This document shows positions 1 through 6,239 of a DNA stretch of 11,556 nt, piece by piece. The notes under the pieces are model-generated. The model was not told the DNA's origin. It ran no database searches and was given only the letters and a program-made list of their open reading frames with translations. How positions within the stretch are numbered: the stretch's first letter is position 1; each line of letters starts with the position of its first letter. This DNA comes from Comamonas sp. (GTDB lineage Bacteria > Pseudomonadota > Gammaproteobacteria > Burkholderiales > Burkholderiaceae_C): assembly GCA_019236485.1 (NCBI GenBank), contig JAFAIY010000109.1, positions 1 to 11,556 on the forward strand, read 5' to 3'. The translations under genes and the position numbers were made by a program.

Positions 1-119
1 GCGAAGTGGCGCATATCGCGGCGCTCGTAGATGGCGCGGTAGACGGCCGCACGCTCGGCTTCGGTGAACGGCGTGGCGGGTATGGAGGGCTGGCCCTTGC
101 TGGCGTCTGGTGCTGACAT
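1..119 (-). CDS. bluB: 5,6-dimethylbenzimidazole synthase BluB, N-terminal part only
   Basis: The reverse strand opens with ATG at 117-119 and reads 39 codons to the window edge; the rest lies outside. The visible part has a polar leader of about 18 residues, then FTEAERAAVYRAIYERRDMRHF. The last stretch (YRAIYERRDMRHF) is the conserved N-terminal arm of BluB, a nitroreductase-fold flavoenzyme. BluB uses oxygen to break down reduced FMN and make DMB, the lower axial ligand of cobalamin. The gene follows cobO and a lipoprotein gene on the same strand, which fits a B12 locus. No strong Shine-Dalgarno sequence is visible, but a 7-bp inverted repeat (124-143) sits just before the start. Other nitroreductases are possible in principle, but this motif and the context favour BluB. 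Confidence 0.88.
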   Translation of the reverse strand, partial: MSAPDASKGQPSIPATPFTEAERAAVYRAIYERRDMRHF

Positions 120-123
120 GCTG

Positions 124-143
124 CGATTGTCCAACAACAATCG
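124..143. promoter_or_regulatory. Small inverted repeat upstream of bluB, possible operator
   Basis: CGATTGT (124-130) and ACAATCG (137-143) form a perfect 7-bp inverted repeat with a 6-nt spacer, ending five bases before the bluB start codon. It is too short and lacks the T-tract for a terminator. Its position would suit an operator or a leader hairpin at the bluB ribosome binding site. No known regulator site is recognised, so the role is a guess. Confidence 0.25.
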
Positions 144-236
144 GGCCGGCAACAGAGAAATAACGCGGCCGCATCATCGAGGCCGGGCCGCGGAGCTGCA
201 GACGTGATGGCCTGCAGCCTCATTCTCCGGACCGGT

Positions 237-710
237 TCAGCCTCCCAGATGCATGGAAAAGCGCGCGCCGTTGTCCAGCTCGCACTGGCCGGTCCCCAGG
301 GTTGCGGAATTCATCTGGTAGCTGCACTTCATCCAGCCGCCGCGGCTGCCACTGGCGTTGGCAATGCCGGAGCGCGAACTGCCCGGGCTGCGCGTGGCCT
401 CCCCGCTATAGCTTTCGCCGCGAATGCTGGCGCTGAAGATGCCGCGCCCGTGCATATCGTTGGTCACCGTGCCCTGCACGGTGCCGTACTTGGCGGCCAG
501 CTCGTTGGCCGGATACATGCGGGCATTGAAAGTCACAGGCGCATCGGCAGGCACGACGCTGGCTGCCGCGGGCGACTGCACGGGAGCTCCCGGAGCGGGC
601 TGCATGGGGACCACATAGCAGGCGCTGAGCAGCAAGCTGGCGGCGGCGACGGCGGCCACTTGCGCGGCAAGACGGCGATGACGGAGAACGAATGCGCGGC
701 TGATCGACAT
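237..710 (-). CDS. Small lipoprotein of unknown function
   Basis: This is a 157-aa protein. A basic N-terminus (RAFVLRHRR) and a hydrophobic Ala/Leu segment end in the lipobox LSAC, so Cys31 is the likely lipidated residue after signal peptidase II cleavage. A Pro/Ala-rich linker follows (about 32-60). The remaining part is a Gly/Ser-rich, probably beta-rich domain with two cysteines (129 and 143) in a pattern of the type MKCxY...GxGxCxxxNGA. Similar small periplasmic modules are common in betaproteobacteria, but I cannot name a family or function. The ATG at 710 is the only start giving a full signal peptide, with a weak GAAG upstream. It sits between cobO and bluB on the same strand but has 129 bp before it and 117 bp after it. 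It may be a separate unit rather than a B12 gene. Confidence 0.8.
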   Translation of the reverse strand: MSISRAFVLRHRRLAAQVAAVAAASLLLSACYVVPMQPAPGAPVQSPAAASVVPADAPVTFNARMYPANELAAKYGTVQGTVTNDMHGRGIFSASIRGESYSGEATRSPGSSRSGIANASGSRGGWMKCSYQMNSATLGTGQCELDNGARFSMHLGG

Positions 711-768
711 AGAACTTCAACTGGGCCCAGGCACATGCCTGTAGACGCAGTCTCGGCGAGGGCGCGCC

Positions 769-832
769 GATACCGGCCGGCTTTGGCGCAAGTGGCCGGC
801 CACGCCCGTGCCGGTATCTTCCGGCGATACCG
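769..832. repeat. Alternating GATACCG / CGGTATC repeats downstream of cobO
   Basis: GATACCG occurs at 769-775 and 826-832, and its reverse complement CGGTATC lies between them at 812-818. The middle copy can pair with either neighbour. The left pairing extends to 9 bp (769-777 with 810-818) and encloses two copies of the palindrome GCCGGC (776-781 and 795-800). The block fills the spacer between the cobO stop (840) and the lipoprotein start (710). No T-tract follows on either strand, so it is not a classical intrinsic terminator. It could be an mRNA-stabilising structure at the operon's 3' end or a protein-binding site. Confidence 0.4.
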
Positions 833-839
833 CGGCGCC

Positions 840-1409
840 CTAGTCCTCGATGCCGCGCTGCGCCGGGACTCCGGCCTGGAACGCATGCTTGATCAGCGTC
901 ATCTCCGTCACCGTATCGGCGATGTCGATGATTTCCTGGGGGCAGCGGCGTCCCGTCAGGCACACATGCACATCCCTGGGCCGGGACTTGAGCGTTTCCA
1001 GTACTTCCTGAAGCGGCAGCCAGCCGTAGATCAGCGGATAGGTGATCTCGTCCAGCACCACCAGAAAGTATTCGCCCGAGAGAATCGCCGCCTTGGCCTT
1101 TTCCCAGCCTTCGCGCGCCAGCTGGCCGGACTGCTCGAGATCCTTGCTCTTCCAGCTGAAACCATCGCCCAGGCCCTCTATGGGCAGGCCCACTTTTTCG
1201 GCCAGGCGGTGCTCGCCAAAGCGGGCCGTGGGCACTTTCATGAACTGGAAGACCTTGACGGCCTTGCCCCGGCCCGTGGCGCGGAAAGCCAGGCCGAAGG
1301 CGGCCGTGCTTTTGCCCTTGCCGTCACCGGTGTTGACGATGACGAGGCCGCGGCGCTCGCCCTCGGGTTTTTCATAGGGCTTTTCGGTGGGAGGAGTTTC
1401 AATATTCAT
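840..1409 (-). CDS. cobO: Corrinoid (cob(I)alamin) adenosyltransferase, CobO/BtuR type
   Basis: This 189-aa protein, typical in length for CobO, transfers the adenosyl group of ATP to the cobalt of cob(I)alamin or cobyrinate diamide in the cytoplasm, giving the coenzyme form. The P-loop of this family, GDGKGKST, is at residues 28-35, preceded by GLVIVNTG. FQFMK (55-59), the acidic motif VVLDEITYPL (117-126), LTGRRCP (151-157) and the ending HAFQAGVPAQRGIE are all family hallmarks. The first 20 residues are polar, as is usual. The ATG at 1407-1409 is directly preceded on the coding strand by a degenerate palindromic repeat, and only a weak purine match (GCGGTAG) serves as ribosome binding site. 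It is the last gene of the btuB-cobO run, 51 bp after btuD. Confidence 0.95.
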   Translation of the reverse strand: MNIETPPTEKPYEKPEGERRGLVIVNTGDGKGKSTAAFGLAFRATGRGKAVKVFQFMKVPTARFGEHRLAEKVGLPIEGLGDGFSWKSKDLEQSGQLAREGWEKAKAAILSGEYFLVVLDEITYPLIYGWLPLQEVLETLKSRPRDVHVCLTGRRCPQEIIDIADTVTEMTLIKHAFQAGVPAQRGIED

Positions 1410-1446
1410 AGCTGCTACCGCTTATCCATCAATGGCTACAAGGCCA
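1408..1446. repeat. Degenerate interspersed palindromic repeat (Comamonadaceae type) at the cobO start
   Basis: The segment from 1412 (GCTGCTACCGCTTATCCATC, then AA) matches the reverse complement of the repeat at 10379-10411 at 18 of 22 positions, including the shared core GCTTATCC. The right arm has decayed, so it no longer pairs well. From memory, repeats of this shape (AGCTGCTAGCGCTTATCCATCAA followed by an inverted arm) are scattered through Comamonas, Delftia and Acidovorax genomes. It fills most of the 51-bp btuD-cobO gap and supplies the sequence where the cobO ribosome binding site should be. Confidence 0.65.
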
Positions 1447-1460
1447 GAAGTACAAAAAAA

Positions 1461-2258
1461 TCAGCCCAGCCGTGGCAAGGCCAGCCAGTGACCGTCCAGC
1501 TCACGCACCTGGATGCGGTGCTCGAACACGGCCTCCAGCGCCGCATGGGTCTCGCCGTCGCTGCATGCGCCCTGGTGCACGATACGGCCCGCTTGCATGA
1601 CCACCATCTCGTCGGCCAGCAGGGCAAACGACAGCTCGTGCAGCACGCTGACCACGGTCACGCCCTGCCGGACCAGGCTGCGTGCCGTCAGCATCCAGTC
1701 GGTCTGGTGCGGCGGGTCCAGATTGGCCAGCGGCTCGTCCATCAGCAGGGTCTGGGCCTGCACGGCCAGGGCGCGCGCCAGCAGCACGCGCTGGCGCTCG
1801 CCGCCCGAAAGCTCGCCGACGCTGCGCTGGCGCCAGTCCCAGGCATGGGTCTGGCGCAGCGCCTGCTCCACCGCGCTCCGATCGGCGTTGGAAGCAGGCG
1901 CCAGCCAGCCCTGGTGCGGCAGCCGGCCCAGCATGACCACGTCGTACACGGCCATATCGGCAGAAACCGGCTGGTTCTGGCCCAGCCAGGCCAGGGCCCT
2001 GGCCCGCTCGCGCCCATTCCAGTCGCCCAGGGGCCGCCCCTGCAGCAGCACCGCGCCGCTTTGCCGCTGGTTGCCCGCGCGCATGCCCGCCAGGGCTCGC
2101 AGCAAGGTGGATTTTCCCGCGCCGTTGGGGCCGACGATGGCCGTCCAGCGCCCCTTGGGAAGCTGCAGGCTGAGCTCGCGCAGCACTTCGCGCTCGCCCA
2201 GCTGCACGGTGAGTCCGGCGGTGGTCATGGCAGCCCCGGTCCTGGCAATACCGTTCAT
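1461..2258 (-). CDS. btuD: Vitamin B12 ABC transporter ATP-binding protein
   Basis: This 265-aa cytoplasmic ATPase energises B12 import through the neighbouring permease. All ABC motifs are present: Walker A GPNGAGKST (43-51), Q-loop Gln94, signature LSGGERQ (150-156), Walker B TLLMDE (170-175), D-loop ANLD (178-181) and switch His207. The family is the iron-siderophore/B12 group (BtuD/FecE). Assignment to B12 comes from the surrounding genes and the riboswitch. The chosen ATG (2256-2258) overlaps the permease stop as ATGA, implying translational coupling. An internal ATG (MTTAG, at 2228) is the alternative start and would remove ten residues that are not part of the conserved domain. Confidence 0.92.
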   Translation of the reverse strand: MNGIARTGAAMTTAGLTVQLGEREVLRELSLQLPKGRWTAIVGPNGAGKSTLLRALAGMRAGNQRQSGAVLLQGRPLGDWNGRERARALAWLGQNQPVSADMAVYDVVMLGRLPHQGWLAPASNADRSAVEQALRQTHAWDWRQRSVGELSGGERQRVLLARALAVQAQTLLMDEPLANLDPPHQTDWMLTARSLVRQGVTVVSVLHELSFALLADEMVVMQAGRIVHQGACSDGETHAALEAVFEHRIQVRELDGHWLALPRLG

Positions 2259-3298
2259 GCGCCCTCCCCGCCCGGCATGGCGCCGCGCCGGTGCATCAGC
2301 CACAGCAGATAGCTGCCGCCCAGCACCGCCGTCAGCACGCCCACGGGCAGCTCCTGCGGCGCGATCAGCCAGCGCGCCAGCAGGTCGGCGGCCAGCAGCA
2401 GCACCGCCCCCATCAGGCTGCTGAGCACCAGCAGCCAGCGGTGCAAGGCCCGTACCAGGGAGCGCACCAGATGCGGCGCGGCCAGGCCCACGAAAGCGAT
2501 CAAGCCCGTCTGAGCCACGGCCGTGCCCGTGGCCAGCGCCAGCAGCACGATCAGCAGCAGGCGCAGCGGCGCCAGCGGCAGCCCCAGGCTGTGGGCCGTG
2601 GCCTCGCCCAGCGCCAGACCGTCGAGCACACGACTCAGGCACCAGGCCAGGGCCAGCGTGGGCAGCAACACCCAGAGCATGAGCGCGCAGGCATTCCAGC
2701 CCACAAAAGCCGTGCTGCCCAGCATGAAGGACTGCATGGCCTGCATGATGTCGGGGTTCATCAGCAGCACCAGCGATGCGGCGGCGCCCAGCACCACGCC
2801 GACGACCACGCCGGCCAGCAGCAGGCGCATGGTGTTCTGCACGCCCTTGGCCAGCACCAGGGTCAGCGCCACGGCGGCCACGGCACCGGCAAACGCCGCC
2901 CCCGTCACGCCCCAGCGCGCGAGACCGGCCAGCGCAAACGGCGAAACGCCCAGGGCCGCCATGGCCAGGGCCACGCCCAGCGAGGCGCCCGAGGCGCTGC
3001 CCAGCAGATAGGGATCGGCCAGGGGATTGCGGAACACGCCCTGGGCCACGGCACCGGCCAGGCCCAGCAGGCCGCCGGCCAGCAAGGCGCCCGCGGTGCG
3101 CGGCAGGCGGATGTCCATCACGATCTGCCAGGCCAGCGGGTCGCTGTGCGCCTGCCACACGCTTTCAAAACCCGTGCTGCCTATGCCGGCGCCCAGCATG
3201 GCCAACGCGCTGCCGCCCAGCGCCAGCCACAGCAGCAGCCAGGGTGCGGCCAGGCCGGCCTGGCCCCAGAGCTCGCCCCGCATCCTCGAGGACCTCAT
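2255..3298 (-). CDS. btuC: Vitamin B12 ABC transporter permease
   Basis: This 347-aa inner-membrane protein of the BtuC/FecCD family forms the channel of the B12 importer. It is very hydrophobic, with about nine to ten predicted membrane segments. Family signatures include DIRLPRTAGALLAGG near residue 70, followed by GAVAQGVFRNPLADPYLLG, and the later cytoplasmic loop GLIAFVGLAAPHLVRSLV that contacts the ATPase. The start ATG (3296-3298) overlaps the btuF stop as ATGA, and the stop in turn overlaps the btuD start. A second ATG five codons in (MRGEL, at 3283) is a possible start. Siderophore permeases of the same family cannot be excluded from sequence alone, but the operon argues for cobalamin. 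Confidence 0.93.
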   Translation of the reverse strand: MRSSRMRGELWGQAGLAAPWLLLWLALGGSALAMLGAGIGSTGFESVWQAHSDPLAWQIVMDIRLPRTAGALLAGGLLGLAGAVAQGVFRNPLADPYLLGSASGASLGVALAMAALGVSPFALAGLARWGVTGAAFAGAVAAVALTLVLAKGVQNTMRLLLAGVVVGVVLGAAASLVLLMNPDIMQAMQSFMLGSTAFVGWNACALMLWVLLPTLALAWCLSRVLDGLALGEATAHSLGLPLAPLRLLLIVLLALATGTAVAQTGLIAFVGLAAPHLVRSLVRALHRWLLVLSSLMGAVLLLAADLLARWLIAPQELPVGVLTAVLGGSYLLWLMHRRGAMPGGEGA

Positions 3299-4203
3299 TG
3301 AGCCCGGCCCTGCTTGGCGGCCAGGCCTTGCAGGCACTTGGCAATGATTTGCGCGCCCTCGGCCATGCGCGGCCCGGGGCGGACCAGGATGTCGGACTGC
3401 TCGGGCGTGAAGCGGCAGATGGCGCCCTGCTTCACGGCGCGCATCTGGGCCCAGCCCGGATATTCGGGGACGCCGGTCTTCCAGGAGCGCTCCCCGGCCA
3501 TCAGAATGTCCGGATCGGCCTTGACCACATATTCGGGGTTGATGCGCGGAAACGGCCCCAGCTTGGCTTCGATCACATTGCGCATATGCAGCCGCGTCAG
3601 GGTCTCGCCGATAAAGGAGTTCTCGCCCGCCGCATAGGGGCCGCGGCTGGCTTCGAAGTAGACGCGCTGCTGGCGCAGGCTCTCGGGCACGCTGTTGGCG
3701 GCCTTGTTCATATCCGCTTCGATCCCGGCCCAGACACGGTCTGCGCCCTGAGCGGGCGGAATGTCCAGCAGGGTGCCGATTTTCTGCAGCACGGTGCGCG
3801 CCTCGCCATGGGTGCGCGGCTCCAGGGCCACGACCTTGAGGCCCAGGGCCTCCATGCGCGTCACGGCCCGCGAGGCCACGGATACCAGCACCAGATCGGG
3901 TTTGAGCGCAAACACGGCCTCGATGTTCGGGTCCAGTCCGCCGCCCACCACGGGCAGGCTCTTCACCTGGGCCGGCCAGTTGGAATAGCGGTCCACGCCC
4001 ACCAGGCGGTTGCAGGCATCCAGCGCGCACAGGCTTTCGGTCAGCGAGGGCAGCAGGCTCACGATGCGCTGCGGCGGCCTGGCCAGTTGCACCTTCACGC
4101 CGCGTGCATCGGTCACCTCAATCTGGGCCGCGGCGCACAGGGCCCAGGCCAGCAGGACGCCGCCGAACAGGCTGCGCACCACGCAGGGTTTGATCCGTTT
4201 CAT
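3295..4203 (-). CDS. btuF: Periplasmic cobalamin-binding protein
   Basis: This 302-aa protein delivers B12 or other corrinoids from the periplasm to the BtuCD importer. The N-terminus (MKRIKP, then a hydrophobic stretch ending ALCAAA) is a Sec signal peptide, probably cut just before QIEV. Its single Cys there is preceded by Leu, so it does not fit a lipobox. The mature part has the class III binding-protein layout: RIVSLLPSLTESLCAL and VGVDRYSNWP in the first lobe, GLDPNIEAVFALKPDLVL, then a long linking helix, and GENSFIGETL and NPEYVVKADPDILM in the second lobe. The ATG at 4201-4203 overlaps the cobU stop as ATGA. The reading frame is open 13 codons upstream, but that extension would put a polar leader ahead of the signal peptide. 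Confidence 0.92.
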   Translation of the reverse strand: MKRIKPCVVRSLFGGVLLAWALCAAAQIEVTDARGVKVQLARPPQRIVSLLPSLTESLCALDACNRLVGVDRYSNWPAQVKSLPVVGGGLDPNIEAVFALKPDLVLVSVASRAVTRMEALGLKVVALEPRTHGEARTVLQKIGTLLDIPPAQGADRVWAGIEADMNKAANSVPESLRQQRVYFEASRGPYAAGENSFIGETLTRLHMRNVIEAKLGPFPRINPEYVVKADPDILMAGERSWKTGVPEYPGWAQMRAVKQGAICRFTPEQSDILVRPGPRMAEGAQIIAKCLQGLAAKQGRAQ

Positions 4204-4793
4204 GCTTGCGCCCCCTTCAGCGCCAGAGGCAGGCCCGCGCACATCAGCGTGACGCTGTCGCAGTGCGCTGCGACCTGCTGGTTGAGCCCGCCCAGCGCAT
4301 CGACAAAAGCGCGCACCTCGCGCCCCATGGGGATGACGCCCAGCCCGATTTCATTGCCCACCAGGATCAGCGGCCCTGGAGCTTCCTCCACCGCTTCCAG
4401 AAAGAGAGCTAGTTGCGTTGCCCAGTCAACGGTTTGAGCATGATTCTGCTCTGCTGGCATGAGGCAGTTGGTGAGCCACAGCGTAAGGCAGTCGATCACC
4501 AGCAGGCGCTGAGCCGTGCTGTGCGCGCGCACCATGGCGGCCAGGTCCAGCGGCTCCTCTATGGTCTGCATGCCCGGCACGCGCTCGGCGCGGTCCCGCT
4601 GGTGACGCGCGATGCGCTCGCGCATCTCGGCATCCCAGGCCTGGCCCGTGGCCACCAGAGCGGCTTCATGCCGCGGGTCGGCCGACAGCCACTGGCGCGC
4701 CAGCATTTCGGCCCGGCGCGACTTGCCGCTTTTCTGTCCGCCCAGAATGAACTGGGTGCGTGGCTGGAGGGAACTGGAGCTGGCAGCGGTCAT
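4200..4793 (-). CDS. cobU: Bifunctional adenosylcobinamide kinase / adenosylcobinamide-phosphate guanylyltransferase
   Basis: This 197-aa cytoplasmic enzyme, of usual CobU/CobP length, phosphorylates adenosylcobinamide and then attaches GMP, giving the activated intermediate for joining the lower ligand. The P-loop GGQKSGKS is at residues 18-25. His64 in RIARHQRDR is the likely counterpart of the guanylylated histidine in the Salmonella enzyme. LVIDCLTLWLTN is the Walker B-like strand, and GNEIGLGVIPMGREVRAF and GGLNQQVAAHCD are conserved C-terminal motifs. The start ATG (4791-4793) lies 17 bp after cobB with no clear Shine-Dalgarno. The stop overlaps the btuF start. The loop around codons 118-130 (QNHAQTVDWATQL) is encoded by DNA that may derive from an interspersed repeat. 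Confidence 0.94.
   Translation of the reverse strand: MTAASSSSLQPRTQFILGGQKSGKSRRAEMLARQWLSADPRHEAALVATGQAWDAEMRERIARHQRDRAERVPGMQTIEEPLDLAAMVRAHSTAQRLLVIDCLTLWLTNCLMPAEQNHAQTVDWATQLALFLEAVEEAPGPLILVGNEIGLGVIPMGREVRAFVDALGGLNQQVAAHCDSVTLMCAGLPLALKGAQA
4406..4440. repeat. Possible interspersed-repeat sequence inside cobU
   Basis: Within the cobU coding region, 4409-4440 resembles the Comamonadaceae-type repeat: CTAG, a TTGCG arm, a small CGTTG (4416-4420) / CAACG (4427-4431) hairpin, then GTTTGAGC. The match to the two clearer copies in this window is weak. The call depends on my recollection of variant family members. If correct, it encodes the loop QNHAQTVDWATQLAL in frame. Confidence 0.25.
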
Positions 4794-4810
4794 GGTGGAA
4801 TAGAAAAAAC

Positions 4811-6235
4811 TCAGGCCTCGATTGTTGCGCCAAAAATCCCGCCCGAAATCCCGCCGAACAGCCGGGCCGCGGCCGCGGGACATGAGGGGAACCAGGCGTG
4901 GAAATAGCTGGCGCGCAGGCTTCCCTGCACATACAGCGCTTCGCCGCGATCGGCCTGGACCGACGTGCCGGGGCGGCTGCTGCGGGTCTGCTCCTGCATG
5001 GCCGTCTCCAGCCGGCTGTAGTGAAAGGTATGGCCGCGCAGCAGGCCCGCGTCCAGCGCCAGCTGCTGCATGCCCAGCCCGCCCAGCCGGGTCTGCATGA
5101 CGACCCGGGCCGGCAACACGCCCCACAGGGGCTGGGTGGCGCCGGCCAGATCCGTGACCGACTCGCACAGCGCCAGCATGCCGCCGCATTCGGCCCAAAC
5201 CGGTTTGGCCTGTGCCACATGCTGCTCGATACCGGTACGCAGCCCCCGGTTGGCCTGCAGCGCCGCCGCATGCAGCTCAGGGTAGCCGCCGGGCAGCCAC
5301 AGCGCATCGCAGGCCGGCAGGCCGTCGCCGGCCAGCGGCGAGAAAAACACCAGCTCGGCGCCCATGGCGCGCAGACAGTCCAGATTGGCGGGATAGATGA
5401 AGGAAAAAGCCGCGTCCCGCGCGATCGCGATGCGGCGACCCGCCAGCCAGGGGCCGGTCTCCGGCAGGGCGGCATCGGTCCCGGCAAAGTCCACACACCA
5501 GTCCTGCCAGCTAGGTTCCCCGTCCACGGCATCCCAGGGGCGCTGGCCCAGCGGCGTCTGCGCCAGCGCGTCGGCCGCGGCATCCAGGCGCTGCAGCGCG
5601 TCCGGCAGTTCATGCGCGGCGATCAGGCCCAGGTGGCGCTCTGGCAGCAGCGCCGCCGATCTGGCCCTGGGCGCATCGCCGGTCTGCACGGCGGGCATGG
5701 CGCCTTGCCACATGGCGGGGTCGCGCAGCCCCTGCTGCAGCAGGTCGGCATGGTGGCCGCTGGCCACCCGGTTGGCGACAAGCCCCGCCCAGCGCATGCA
5801 GGGCTGATAGTGCTGCAGCCCGTGGGCCAGCGCACCGAAAGTGCCGGCCATGGCCGAGGCGTCCAGCACCGCGAGCACCGGCAAGCCCAGCAGCTGCGCC
5901 AGATCGGCCGCGCTGGGACTGCCGTCGAACAGGCCCATCACGCCCTCGACCAGAAGCAGGTCCGCCTCCCGGGCCGCCGCCTGCAGACGGGCGCGCACAT
6001 CGGTCTCGCCCGTCATCCAGAGGTCCACCGAATGCACGGCCGTGCCACTGGCCAGCTCATGCCAGTAGGGGTCGAGAAAATCCGGCCCGCACTTGAACAC
6101 TCTGACCTTGCGACCCTGGCGCGCATGCAGCCGGGCCAGAGCCGCGGTCAGCGTGGTCTTGCCCTGGCCCGAGGCCGTGGAGCTGATCAGCAGCGCAGGG
6201 CAGCGGACTGCCGGCATCACGGTGGAAGCAGTCAT
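4811..6235 (-). CDS. cobB: Cobyrinate a,c-diamide synthase (CobB/CbiA)
   Basis: This 474-aa enzyme amidates the a and c side chains of cobyrinate (or hydrogenobyrinate) using glutamine and ATP. The N-terminal dethiobiotin-synthetase-like domain has the P-loop ASGQGKTT (21-28), FKCGPDFLDPYWH and LLVEGVMGLFDG. The C-terminal class I glutamine amidotransferase domain has the nucleophile Cys350 in WAECGGM and a probable catalytic His446 in YFHAWF. ARDAAFSFIYPANLD and FHYSRLET are CobB-specific. The ATG at 6233-6235 is 4 bp after btuB. MPAVRCPALL (residue 7) is an alternative start. The last codons carry a 12-bp tandem repeat. The sequence does not tell whether the true substrate contains cobalt. 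Confidence 0.95.
   Translation of the reverse strand: MTASTVMPAVRCPALLISSTASGQGKTTLTAALARLHARQGRKVRVFKCGPDFLDPYWHELASGTAVHSVDLWMTGETDVRARLQAAAREADLLLVEGVMGLFDGSPSAADLAQLLGLPVLAVLDASAMAGTFGALAHGLQHYQPCMRWAGLVANRVASGHHADLLQQGLRDPAMWQGAMPAVQTGDAPRARSAALLPERHLGLIAAHELPDALQRLDAAADALAQTPLGQRPWDAVDGEPSWQDWCVDFAGTDAALPETGPWLAGRRIAIARDAAFSFIYPANLDCLRAMGAELVFFSPLAGDGLPACDALWLPGGYPELHAAALQANRGLRTGIEQHVAQAKPVWAECGGMLALCESVTDLAGATQPLWGVLPARVVMQTRLGGLGMQQLALDAGLLRGHTFHYSRLETAMQEQTRSSRPGTSVQADRGEALYVQGSLRASYFHAWFPSCPAAAARLFGGISGGIFGATIEA
4834..4857. repeat. 12-bp tandem repeat at the 3' end of cobB
   Basis: AAATCCCGCCCG (4834-4845) is followed at once by AAATCCCGCCGA (4846-4857); ten of twelve bases agree. 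The period is four codons and stays in frame, producing the Gly-rich GGISGGIFG tail of CobB. Confidence 0.6.
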
Positions 6236-6239
6236 GAGC

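Noticed and set aside
204..2312. Long open frame of 702 codons on the plus strand
   Set aside because: It lies antisense to the lipoprotein, cobO and btuD genes. The translation is low-complexity Ala/Gly/His/Gln-rich, as expected opposite GC-rich genes.
2776..4437. 553-codon plus-strand frame opposite btuC and btuF
   Set aside because: It is Arg/Pro/Ala-rich without domains and is fully covered by clear transporter genes on the other strand.
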